Source of the DNA: Pinibacter soli
GTDB taxonomy: Bacteria; Bacteroidota; Bacteroidia; Chitinophagales; Chitinophagaceae
Reading direction: 5' to 3'
NCBI RefSeq assembly: GCF_029961145.1
Contig: NZ_JASBRG010000007.1
Span: forward strand, 2,024,040-2,088,039
Length of the DNA stretch: 64,000 nucleotides
Every line of letters starts with the position of its first letter. Within the stretch, counting starts at the first letter, position 1. Position numbers and translations under genes: made by a program. Shown here piece after piece: positions 57,684 through 64,000 of this stretch. The notes beneath the pieces are model-generated. The model saw only the letters and a program-made list of their open reading frames with translations. It was not told the origin of the DNA and made no database searches.

Positions 57684-58790
57684 ATGCCGAAATCATACAG
57701 TCAACTGCGAGCTGCTTTTGCTTTGGCAAAAGCGAGTTTACTTGCCATGCTTCGTAGTCCTACATCGATTGTTTTTTCTCTTCTCTTCCCTATTATTTTT
57801 ATAATAGTGTTTGGCTCTATGGTAGACACAACCATTGTTCCGTTGAAAATTTCGGTTGGGCCAAACAGTGATACGAGCAATGTCATTTTCGAATCGGTAA
57901 AGAAAATAAAGAACCTTACCATTGTCCCCAATATGTCGCAGGATGAAGCACAGGAGGCGCTGCAAAAGGGTAGACTGACGGCCATTCTACGTATTAAAAA
58001 GAACCCGATATTTTCACAATTGCCACCTTACACAATATTGATCACATCCAGCCCGTCGTCTGCTGATGCGGGAGTGTTGCTACAAACTTTGTTGAATAAC
58101 GTAGTCGGTTCGATTGATAAGGCCGCATTTCCTTCCAATAGTTCTGTTGCCATTTTGCACACCAAGGAATTACCGGGACGTGTTTATCGCAAAATAGATT
58201 TTATACTTCCGGGACAATTGGGTCTTTCTTTGCTGATGGCCGGCGTATTTGGGTCTGCATTTCTATTGTTCAATTTGCGCCAGGGCCTTGTTTTAAAACG
58301 TTTGTCGGCAACGCCCATCAAACGATCGTATATCATTCTGGGCGAAATGCTCAGCAGGCTTTCGTTTCACGTGCTCAGCTTTATTATTATGGTTGGGCTC
58401 GGCTATTTTGCCTTCAACTACACACTTGTTAATGGTTTGCTTACTTTCTTTGAGATGCTGCTGTTCTCGCTTTTCGGCCTAGTGATATTTATGGGCATTG
58501 GTTTCATCATTAGTGGTGTAATACAAAATGAAAGCTCCGTTGCACCAACTGCCAATACATTTATCCTTCCGCAAATATTATTGTGTGGACTTTTCTTTCC
58601 TATAGAAAATTATCCGCACGGGTTGCAAGCTTTCTGCAACATTTTACCGCTTACACTATTTGTGGACGGCTTGCGTAAAATAGGATTTGAAGGTGCCCAC
58701 ATCTGGCAGCTACCATGGCAGGTAATTGGCCTGATCATTTGGGCCACAGCGTTGAGCGTGGTCGCGGTGAAGTTGTTTAAGTGGGAATAG
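57684..58790 (+). CDS. ABC-2 type transporter permease
   Basis: With the start at 57684 (MPKSYSQLRAAFALAKASLL) it is a 368-residue permease with six membrane segments. There is an N-terminal helix (IVFSLLFPIIFIIVFGS), a large periplasmic domain of about 150 residues and a C-terminal block of five helices. That is the drug/polysaccharide export ABC-2 fold. No ATP-binding subunit gene is adjacent, so it must pair with one encoded elsewhere. Confidence 0.9.
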   Translation: MPKSYSQLRAAFALAKASLLAMLRSPTSIVFSLLFPIIFIIVFGSMVDTTIVPLKISVGPNSDTSNVIFESVKKIKNLTIVPNMSQDEAQEALQKGRLTAILRIKKNPIFSQLPPYTILITSSPSSADAGVLLQTLLNNVVGSIDKAAFPSNSSVAILHTKELPGRVYRKIDFILPGQLGLSLLMAGVFGSAFLLFNLRQGLVLKRLSATPIKRSYIILGEMLSRLSFHVLSFIIMVGLGYFAFNYTLVNGLLTFFEMLLFSLFGLVIFMGIGFIISGVIQNESSVAPTANTFILPQILLCGLFFPIENYPHGLQAFCNILPLTLFVDGLRKIGFEGAHIWQLPWQVIGLIIWATALSVVAVKLFKWE

Positions 58791-58797
58791 GTAATCA

Positions 58798-58926
58798 ATT
58801 AAGAATTGAAAGTTGAAAATGCCTTCTGTGTCGCCGTTGCAATGAGACATTCAAATCTTTCTGTTCATCAAATTGCAGACCTCATGCAATCAACGCTTCT
58901 CCCATTTTCAACTTTTAATTTTTAAT
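58798..58926. repeat. Inverted repeat, TTGAAAGTTGAAAA phrase
   Basis: The left arm 58798-58821 and right arm 58902-58926 are complementary with an 80-base spacer. It follows the permease stop by eight bases. Confidence 0.75.
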
Positions 58927-58960
58927 TTCCTCTCTTTTTTAACATTTCAAACTTCATTAG

Positions 58961-58978
58961 TAAATAAACGTTTACTTA
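58961..58978 (+). promoter_or_regulatory. Palindromic operator of the TetR gene
   Basis: TAAATAAACGTTTACTTA is an 18-base palindrome with one mismatched pair, with a perfect TAAACGTTTA core. It overlaps the -7 box by two bases, an ideal position for autorepression by the TetR protein. Confidence 0.7.
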
Positions 58979-58984
58979 TATTTG
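58977..58984 (+). promoter_or_regulatory. -7 box of the TetR gene
   Basis: TATATTTG is an exact TAnnTTTG match, 18 bases upstream of the ATG. Confidence 0.55.
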
Positions 58985-59002
58985 CATTGTCAACTAAAAA
59001 AC

Positions 59003-59599
59003 ATGAGACCTAAGAGCATAGAGAAGGAACAGGCCATACGTACTATTGCATTGAAAATCATTCATGAAGAAGGACTGGAAAACCTAAGTATGCAAAAGCT
59101 GGCTAAGGCTGCCAACATCTCTCCCAGAACGATTTATATAAAATACGTGGATAAGGAAGACCTCCTAATCAAGCTGTTTATTGATGAAGTACTTGGAGAA
59201 TATGAAAAAGCAGTGCTGGATAATTTTGATGAAAAAATGGATTTTGCCGAAGGCGTAAAAAGAATATGGCTCAACACTTTCCGATACTTTAAAAACAACA
59301 GACAGGCTTTTGCATTGATGCAGTATGGCAATTCATCGCCGCTATTACACAAGGCATTTAAAGAAAGAAACATACAGGAGGGACAATTCTTCGCTCCTAT
59401 TCATAAATTTTATAAAACCAATATCTCTAAAAAGATCATCAAAAACTTTCCCATTGAAGTGTGTCGTGCATTGCTGATGTCGCCCATCTTCAACCTGATG
59501 AACGAATACTTTGAACATCTCGACAGACCCAAGCAAATCATTACTGAAAGAGTAATTCTTGAAAGTTGTGAAGTAGTGATAAAAGGAATGACAATTTAA
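59003..59599 (+). CDS. TetR/AcrR-family repressor
   Basis: The start at 59003 (MRPKSIEKEQAIRTIALKII) gives 198 residues; the ATG at 58982 adds seven residues and lies inside the promoter. The N-terminal helix-turn-helix is LSMQKLAKAANISPRTIYIKYVDKE. The C-terminal ligand domain is divergent as usual. The flavin monooxygenase gene follows after 19 bases, so the pair is one operon controlled from the palindrome at 58961. Confidence 0.93.
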   Translation: MRPKSIEKEQAIRTIALKIIHEEGLENLSMQKLAKAANISPRTIYIKYVDKEDLLIKLFIDEVLGEYEKAVLDNFDEKMDFAEGVKRIWLNTFRYFKNNRQAFALMQYGNSSPLLHKAFKERNIQEGQFFAPIHKFYKTNISKKIIKNFPIEVCRALLMSPIFNLMNEYFEHLDRPKQIITERVILESCEVVIKGMTI

Positions 59600-59618
59600 A
59601 ACAACAAAACTTATTAAA

Positions 59619-60785
59619 ATGAAAAACCTGATCAATAAAAAAATAGCCATCGTTGGTGGTGGCCCCGGCGGACTGACGTTAGCAAAGCTCCTGCAAATTA
59701 AAGGCGCTGATATAAAAGTGTATGAAAGAGATGTAAATAAGGATGTGAGGGTGCAAGGCGCAACACTTGATCTGCACGAGGATTCAGGCCTGGAAGCGCT
59801 CAGGCAAGCTGGACTGATGGAGGCATTCAAGGAAAACTACAGACCAAATGCAGATAGAATTCGTATTGTTGATAGTGCCGCCAATATCGTATTTGATGAA
59901 CATGGCGATGAAATGCATCAAGGCGAGTTTGGAGACATTGCTTTTCGCCCGGAAATTGATCGCGGACCGCTTAGAAAAATGTTATTGGAATCTCTACAAC
60001 CAGGCACCATTGTTTGGGATAGTAACTTGACAACACTAACACAAACCAATGACCAATGGCAATTGAGTTTCAAAAATGGAAATGTTGCTACTGCTGATAT
60101 TGTGATCGCTGCAGATGGCGCCAACTCTAAAATCCGTCAGCTTATTACGTCCATAAAGCCATTCTTTACAGGCTATACAATTGTTGAAGGTGCGGTGTAC
60201 AACTCAGCAACGGCAGCTCCTTACATGCACAACCTGCTGAATGGCGGAAAAATATTTGCCTTCGGCAATAGCAAGAGTTTGATTGTAAGTTCGAAAGGTG
60301 ACGGCAGCCTGGTTTTCTATACTGGTTGTAAAACGGATGAGGATTGGGTTCGCAAAAGTGGCATCGATTTCTCCGACAAGTCGCAGGTAATTGCATGGTT
60401 CAAAAAAGAATTTTCCGATTGGGATAATACATGGTTAGAGCTTTTTGAAAAAGCAGAACCTGCTTTTATTCCCCGTCCTCAATATTGCATGCCCCTGGAT
60501 CAAACATGGCAAGCGTTGCCAAACCTCACAATGCTCGGTGATGCGGCGCACTTAATGCCACCTTATGCAGGCGAAGGTGTGAACATGGCCATGCAGGATG
60601 CGCTTGAGCTAAGCTATGCGCTTACAAGTAATGAATTTGCTGACGTGCACGCAGCTATCGCACACTATGAAAACAAGATGAGGGAAAGAGCTTCTGAAGT
60701 AGGAAGAATAACTTTGGAACAAACAGAGAGGCTACATTCTCCTGATGCGATTGAGCATATGCAAGCGATATTCAATAACGACTGA
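59619..60785 (+). CDS. TetX-like FAD-dependent monooxygenase
   Basis: A 388-residue flavoprotein hydroxylase. The FAD dinucleotide fold is IVGGGPGGLTLAKLL (GGGPGG at 13-18), followed by VYERD and TLDLHEDSG. The second FAD motif GDAAHLMPPYAGEGVN is near residue 307. It shares the order and many residues of the tetracycline-inactivating TetX (xxGGGPxGLTxAKLLQ, GTLDLHxxSGxEA, EINRxxLRxxLL-like, GDAAHLMPPFAGQGVN). Whether it degrades tetracycline is not shown; generic hydroxylation of an aromatic substrate is equally likely. It is the effector of the TetR operon. Confidence 0.9.
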   Translation: MKNLINKKIAIVGGGPGGLTLAKLLQIKGADIKVYERDVNKDVRVQGATLDLHEDSGLEALRQAGLMEAFKENYRPNADRIRIVDSAANIVFDEHGDEMHQGEFGDIAFRPEIDRGPLRKMLLESLQPGTIVWDSNLTTLTQTNDQWQLSFKNGNVATADIVIAADGANSKIRQLITSIKPFFTGYTIVEGAVYNSATAAPYMHNLLNGGKIFAFGNSKSLIVSSKGDGSLVFYTGCKTDEDWVRKSGIDFSDKSQVIAWFKKEFSDWDNTWLELFEKAEPAFIPRPQYCMPLDQTWQALPNLTMLGDAAHLMPPYAGEGVNMAMQDALELSYALTSNEFADVHAAIAHYENKMRERASEVGRITLEQTERLHSPDAIEHMQAIFNND

Positions 60786-60792
60786 AATAACG

Positions 60793-60865
60793 GAATAACT
60801 GAATAACTGAAGTTTATGTTCAATAGTCATTATTAAAGTTCAACTACTCAGTCATTCAGTCATTC
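60793..60865. repeat. Inverted repeat, CAGTTATT/CAGTCATT phrase
   Basis: The left arm is GAATAACTGAATAACTGAAG and the right arm (60837-60865) holds the CTCAGTCATTCAGTCATT complement. It follows the monooxygenase stop by nine bases. Confidence 0.75.
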
Positions 60866-60985
60866 GGGCCACCTGCCCGTGAAGGTTTCGGTCGATGGCG
60901 TACAGGGGAATTTTATTTTGGCTACAGGTGCAGACTTTACGCTTTTTGCGAAATCTTTTCAGCAAACCGAAACTTTGTCAATTGG

Positions 60986-61477
60986 CTATTGTGTCGGCAT
61001 CTTCACTTGCTTTAATACCCCTTCCTTAATAAAAAGGGTGTCTATATCTTTGGTCGACCATAATTTGCCGGAAAAAGTTGCATCAAAATTCTCACTACCA
61101 ACTCGCGTTACTGTTAATACAACGGTCGAGCCGGACCCAAGAGCAATGTCATCGTTTTTTACATCGGTGCCATGATCAGAATAAGGACCGTAATAGCGCA
61201 TGTATGGCATTCTTATTTGTTGCCCAACATATAATTTTGGCTGCAATGAATCAGAGATAACACGAAACGAAAGTCCCAACGTAATGGCATACGCTTTTGA
61301 CGTGCTGTACACAACCTGTGTATGGCTACTGGAATCCTTATATTGTATCGTGTCCTTGTTGGAAATAAAAAAGGCTGTTGTATTATAATTGACGGGGGTT
61401 GGTGTAACAACAGGATTTTCGGTTTGGGAGCAGGAAATAAAAAAAATAAAGGATGCGATAACAAATATTTGTTTCAT
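60986..61477 (-). CDS. Small lipoprotein of unknown function
   Basis: A 163-residue lipoprotein (MKQIFVIASFIFFISC, lipobox FISC). The rest is hydrophilic beta-rich (ITLGLSFRVISDSLQPKLY, VVLTVTRVGSENFDATFSGK) and looks like a single beta-sandwich. No family is recognised and no neighbour suggests a job. Confidence 0.75.
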   Translation of the reverse strand: MKQIFVIASFIFFISCSQTENPVVTPTPVNYNTTAFFISNKDTIQYKDSSSHTQVVYSTSKAYAITLGLSFRVISDSLQPKLYVGQQIRMPYMRYYGPYSDHGTDVKNDDIALGSGSTVVLTVTRVGSENFDATFSGKLWSTKDIDTLFIKEGVLKQVKMPTQ

Positions 61478-61722
61478 AAGGAGTTTGTTTTTGCAAAAAA
61501 TATCTCACCAAAATAGAGTGTTTAGTTCAATTTATTGTACCCTCGGTATTTAAAAATTTGCAAAATAAGAATGTATTTAATTCAGGAACTCTCCTATTAT
61601 TGATCACCAACATACTTTCACTGCTTTATTTAATCTATAACCATTACTATTAGGCACTCGCAAATCCCAAGCAAATACATTTTCCCAGGACATAAATAAA
61701 ATTTGTTTCCTATTCTACTTTT

Positions 61723-62316
61723 CTAATCTCCAACCCTACCGGTCTTCACTTCTCCCGCACGTTTGTAATCGGCTATGATAACACCCTTTGATGTAACGAC
61801 GCTGTCTGTTAATGTAAATGCCGCCGCAATGGGACCGTCGGTAAATATTTTTTTCCCTTTGCCAAGAGTCAATGGATAAATCTTGAGCCAGAGCTCATCC
61901 ACCAAATCATTTTTAAGCAGCAGTTGAATAAGTTCGCCACTGCCCCAAACTACAATATCAGAACCTTCGGAGTTTTTAAGTTTTTTTATGTCTGCCAGGT
62001 TTTCCAGAAACACAGTATTTTGCCAATCAGATTTTTTTCTTGTTGTGGACAAAACATATTTGGTAACATCATTAATGCCTGGCCACATAGCTGCGTGTTG
62101 GGGCCAGTAGGCTTCCCAAATGTCAAACGTTTTTCTTCCTAAAAGAAGATCAGTTGGCTTCAATTGTTTCTGTACAATCTTCGCGCTCACTTCGTCGCCA
62201 TAGGGAGCAACCCATCCACCATATTCAAACCCGCCTGATGGATCCTCCGCAGGGCCGCCGGGGGCCTGAATTACTCCATCCAGAGTGATCATTGATGAGA
62301 CGATTATTTTTCTCAT
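61723..62316 (-). CDS. Dihydrofolate-reductase/RibD-C-like reductase
   Basis: A 197-residue NADPH reductase of the RibD C-terminal/DHFR family (MRKIIVSSMITLDGVIQAPG start, LLLGRKTFDIW cofactor region, VVWGSGELIQLLL helix). It lacks any deaminase domain, so it is not a RibD. AGGAGG stands nine bases before the ATG, a strong Shine-Dalgarno that is unusual in this genome. The substrate is unknown. Confidence 0.9.
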   Translation of the reverse strand: MRKIIVSSMITLDGVIQAPGGPAEDPSGGFEYGGWVAPYGDEVSAKIVQKQLKPTDLLLGRKTFDIWEAYWPQHAAMWPGINDVTKYVLSTTRKKSDWQNTVFLENLADIKKLKNSEGSDIVVWGSGELIQLLLKNDLVDELWLKIYPLTLGKGKKIFTDGPIAAAFTLTDSVVTSKGVIIADYKRAGEVKTGRVGD

Positions 62317-62551
62317 GGCATTTACCTCCTATTGATTTACTTTTTAGAATAAAGGTTTCGTCAGGTACAAATCTCGGCAATAAAGATTATGCTATTGAAG
62401 GCTGAATGCGACAATTTGGAGGTTGATTGCAAAGAGTTTTAAATAGTTCATAAAAATTCTTATCTTACAATAAGCCATTGAACCCCATTTCCTCCACATT
62501 TTTAGTTGCTACCTCTATTTTTTTATTATTAAAAATTTACAAACAATTTTT

Positions 62552-63127
62552 ATGAGAAAAATTCCCTTTTTCGTAGTAATTACTTTTTTAGCAGCCTGCA
62601 ACTCCAGCACTGACAAATCAAAAATGGAGACTCCAAAGAGCGCCGATTCAACGATGCCAAAACAGGAAAGCCTGACGTATCCTTACACGGCGGACTATTC
62701 TTCCGATTTTGAAATCGGTGATGCAAAGAATGCGCAGACACTTCTCCAACTGTACAAAGACTTCGACAACAACACGCTGGACAATTCAAAAAATGCCTTC
62801 GCAGAAGTTGACACGATGATTTTTGCAGATGGAAATATGTTTGTTGGCACCAGAGACAGTCTTATTACCCTGGCAAAAAAGAGCAGAGGAATGATGGGTA
62901 GTGTTGTTGACTCTGTTCACGCATGGGTGCCTCTCAGAAGTAAAGATAGAAATGAAGAATGGGTGCTGATATGGAGCCGCGAGATTTCAACAGACGCCAA
63001 AGGAAAAAAGACAGTGAGGGAACTGCAGGAAACATGGCGGTTTGATAAAAACGGGAAGGTTAATTTAGTGTATCAATACCAGCAGGCGATTCCCAAAATG
63101 ATGGTACCAGAGCATCCGAAAAAATAA
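62552..63127 (+). CDS. NTF2-like lipoprotein
   Basis: A 191-residue lipoprotein (lipobox LAAC near residue 16). A Ser/Lys-rich linker of about 35 residues leads to a cone-shaped NTF2/SnoaL-type domain (LLQLYKDFDNNTLDNSKNAF, then VHAWVPLRSKDRNEEWVLIW). The role is unknown. It is followed by the tRNA-like array on the other strand. Confidence 0.85.
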   Translation: MRKIPFFVVITFLAACNSSTDKSKMETPKSADSTMPKQESLTYPYTADYSSDFEIGDAKNAQTLLQLYKDFDNNTLDNSKNAFAEVDTMIFADGNMFVGTRDSLITLAKKSRGMMGSVVDSVHAWVPLRSKDRNEEWVLIWSREISTDAKGKKTVRELQETWRFDKNGKVNLVYQYQQAIPKMMVPEHPKK

Positions 63128-63193
63128 TATCTGGTTGCTCTAAACCGAGGATGAATCAAAATTTTAATTGTCGCCGCAATCAAAATTTTCAAA

Positions 63194-63227
63194 ATAAAAA
63201 AGCCTTTGATCGATTTGACCAAAGGCT
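63194..63227 (-). terminator. Terminator after tRNA-like unit 1
   Basis: On the minus strand AGCCTTTG pairs with CAAAGGCT across an 11-base loop and is followed by TTTTTTATTTT. Confidence 0.85.
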
Positions 63228-63240
63228 ACTTATTTTTTTG

Positions 63241-63314
63241 TGATCCCGCTGGGACTCGAACCCAGGACCCTCCCGATCAAAATCGGGATGCTCGACCAAC
63301 CGAACTATGGAATT
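63241..63314 (-). tRNA. tRNA-like unit 1 (degenerate)
   Basis: On the minus strand it has a T-arm CTGGGTTCGAGTCCCAG, D-arm-like GTTCGGTTGGTCGAGC and 3' acceptor CGGGATCA. The anticodon arm is TCCCGATTTTGATCGGGA, 18 bases, one longer than canonical, and can fold as a seven-pair stem with tetraloop. The 5' acceptor strand AATTCCA pairs poorly and overlaps the last codons of the GIY-YIG gene. No readable anticodon; probably a pseudo-tRNA. Confidence 0.4.
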
Positions 63315-63553
63315 TTTCCAAATAACCGTTCAATGTACTTTCGCGATTTCTGCTTTTTAATATATGCTTCTCGTCGCTTAGCTTCTTGCAGCGTCTCAAA
63401 TATCTCGTTATGAACAACCACCCATGGCGTACCAGTGCTCGTGAATTTTGAATGTCCGATGTTATGTTCATATAGGCGTCTTTCGATGTCAGTGCATGCG
63501 CCGACATAATACTTATCTAATTTCGCAGAATATAAAATGTATGTGAATGGCAT
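63305..63553 (-). CDS. GIY-YIG endonuclease-family protein embedded in the tRNA-like array
   Basis: An 82-residue protein from the ATG at 63553 (MPFTYILYSAKLDKYYVGAC). It shows the GIY-YIG hallmark YILYS...YYVGA, the catalytic-arginine helix TDIERRLYEHN, and the C-terminal REAYIKKQKSRKYIERLF helix. Longer frames from 63667 just read through tRNA-like unit 2 and are artefacts. It is the short UvrC/SLX1-like type without a DNA-binding domain. Its stop codon (63305) lies in the 5' end of unit 1 and its upstream side is a decayed terminator of unit 2, so it interrupts the array. Confidence 0.88.
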   Translation of the reverse strand: MPFTYILYSAKLDKYYVGACTDIERRLYEHNIGHSKFTSTGTPWVVVHNEIFETLQEAKRREAYIKKQKSRKYIERLFGKIP

Positions 63554-63605
63554 TGAACAACTTTGATCGATTATGAGATTTGACCAAAGGTTATTTGTTT
63601 TTTGT

Positions 63606-63679
63606 GATCCCACCGGGACTCGATCCCAGGACCCTCCGATTTTAAATCGGGATGCCCTACCAACCAAGCTATAGAATCA
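63606..63679 (-). tRNA. tRNA-like unit 2
   Basis: The acceptor GATTCTA pairs with TGGGATC over all seven positions (with wobbles). D-arm GCTT/GGGC and T-arm CTGGG/CCCGG form, but the T-loop is ATCGAGT instead of TTCxAxx. The anticodon arm TCCCGATTTAAAATCGGA has a bulged C. With it removed the loop would read TTTAAAA. Probably decayed. Confidence 0.4.
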
Positions 63680-63690
63680 AAATTTCCAAA

Positions 63691-63725
63691 ATAAAAAAAC
63701 CTTTGATCGATTTGACCAAAGGTTA
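63691..63725 (-). terminator. Terminator after tRNA-like unit 3
   Basis: On the minus strand AACCTTGG-type sequence pairs with CAAAGGTT, one base shorter than the other copies, then a T7 run follows. Confidence 0.7.
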
Positions 63726-63737
63726 CTTGTTTTTCTG

Positions 63738-63812
63738 TGATCCCGCTGGGACTCGAACCCAGGACCCTCCCGATCAAAGATCGGGATGCTCTATCAACTG
63801 AGCAATGGAATC
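63738..63812 (-). tRNA. tRNA-like unit 3 (Lys-type body)
   Basis: 75 bases: acceptor GATTCCA/CGGGATC (six of seven pairs), D-stem GCTC/GAGC, T-arm CTGGG TTCGAGT CCCAG and discriminator A. The body resembles tRNA-Lys(TTT) of the same phylum. However the anticodon arm is TCCCGATCTTTGATCGGGA, 19 bases, an eight-pair stem with TTT loop or a six-pair stem whose position 33 would be C. Both are non-canonical, so aminoacylation is doubtful. Confidence 0.45.
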
Positions 63813-63851
63813 AAAATTCGATTGTTCATCGAAACTGAAAATTTTCGAAAT

Positions 63852-63884
63852 AAAAAAGCCTTTGATCGATTTGACCAAAGGCTA
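63852..63884 (-). terminator. Terminator after tRNA-like unit 4
   Basis: On the minus strand AGCCTTTG pairs with CAAAGGCT, followed by TTTTTTATTTC. Confidence 0.85.
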
Positions 63885-63898
63885 CTACTTAATTTTTG

Positions 63899-63973
63899 TG
63901 ATCCCGCTGGGACTCGAACCCAGGACCCTCCCGATCAAAGATCGGGATGCTCTATCAACTGAGCAATGGAATC
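63899..63973 (-). tRNA. tRNA-like unit 4 (identical to unit 3)
   Basis: It is identical to unit 3 over all 75 bases and into the flank beyond (AAAATTCGATTGTTCATCGA), showing very recent duplication or gene conversion. It has the same 19-base anticodon arm. Confidence 0.45.
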
Positions 63974-64000
63974 AAAATTCGATTGTTCATCGAAACTGAA

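Larger units (their letters stand above)
63194..64000 (-). repeat. Tandem array of tRNA-like units and terminators
   Basis: At least four copies of a module (74-75-base tRNA-like part plus AAAGGCT-type terminator) repeat head to tail on the minus strand. Units 3 and 4 are identical, including flanks, at a 161-base period. The array runs past the window end. A GIY-YIG gene lies between units 2 and 1. Confidence 0.85.

Noticed and set aside
63277..63507. Second frame overlapping the GIY-YIG gene
   Set aside because: It lies in another frame of the GIY-YIG gene and continues into tRNA-like unit 1.
63241..63973. Four ordinary functional tRNA genes
   Set aside because: The anticodon arms are one or two bases too long and lack a readable anticodon with U33; called tRNA-like instead.
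63805..63999. Plus-strand frame with the stretch VIPLGLEPRT
   Set aside because: This is the reverse reading of a tRNA-like T-arm and acceptor, a common annotation artefact, and it lies over units 3 and 4.

Overview
The window comes from a member of the Bacteroidota, most likely the Chitinophagaceae or a close relative. The evidence is two SusC/SusD pairs, a hybrid two-component regulator, TonB-linked receptors with carboxypeptidase-like N-termini, lipoproteins with plain C-lipoboxes, exact TAnnTTTG -7 promoter boxes, and few Shine-Dalgarno sequences. It is chromosomal. No rRNA, insertion sequence, phage gene or CRISPR array was seen.

Layout: 1-9 kb holds housekeeping genes (cystathionine beta-synthase, a PAS histidine kinase, prmC, ribD, an IMPACT/YigZ protein, a GNAT acetyltransferase, two YdcF proteins). 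9-21.7 kb is a first polysaccharide utilisation locus (PUL1) on the minus strand: GH31 with an inserted PA14 domain, SusC, SusD, a PKD-like lipoprotein, an unknown protein and a GH2 enzyme. Its susC is split by one in-frame TAA. 22-24.6 kb carries an Rrf2 repressor, the RIC iron-sulfur repair protein and an M48 protease; a near-identical 23-base site precedes both the Rrf2 and RIC genes. 24.6-31.5 kb has a 1391-residue hybrid two-component sensor/regulator, a LysM protein and an RNA m5C methyltransferase. 32-43.6 kb is PUL2: SusR-like regulator, SusC, SusD, a GH71-like lipoprotein and GH97, which points to an alpha-glucan.

44-52.9 kb holds unlinked envelope and metabolic genes (BamA-like barrel, bestrophin, small membrane proteins, a ferritin-like diiron protein, an esterase, DoxX). 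52.9-56.3 kb is an RNA-repair cassette: RNA ligase, HD-domain/polynucleotide kinase fusion and a calcineurin-like phosphatase. It sits beside decayed remnants of a PRPP-synthetase-like gene and an ADP-ribosylglycohydrolase gene, so a larger NAD/ADP-ribose/RNA-repair island has probably been partly deleted here. 56.8-60.8 kb has an AraC regulator, an ABC-2 permease, and a TetR gene followed by a TetX-like flavin monooxygenase behind a clear palindromic operator. The window ends (63.2-64 kb) in a minus-strand array of at least four tRNA-like 74-75-base modules, each followed by a terminator hairpin, with a small GIY-YIG endonuclease gene lodged inside the array.

Nearly every long intergenic gap holds a long imperfect inverted repeat whose arms are built from short phrase-like repeats. 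At least nine phrase families are present. They sit mostly at gene ends and act like a distributed set of hairpin elements.
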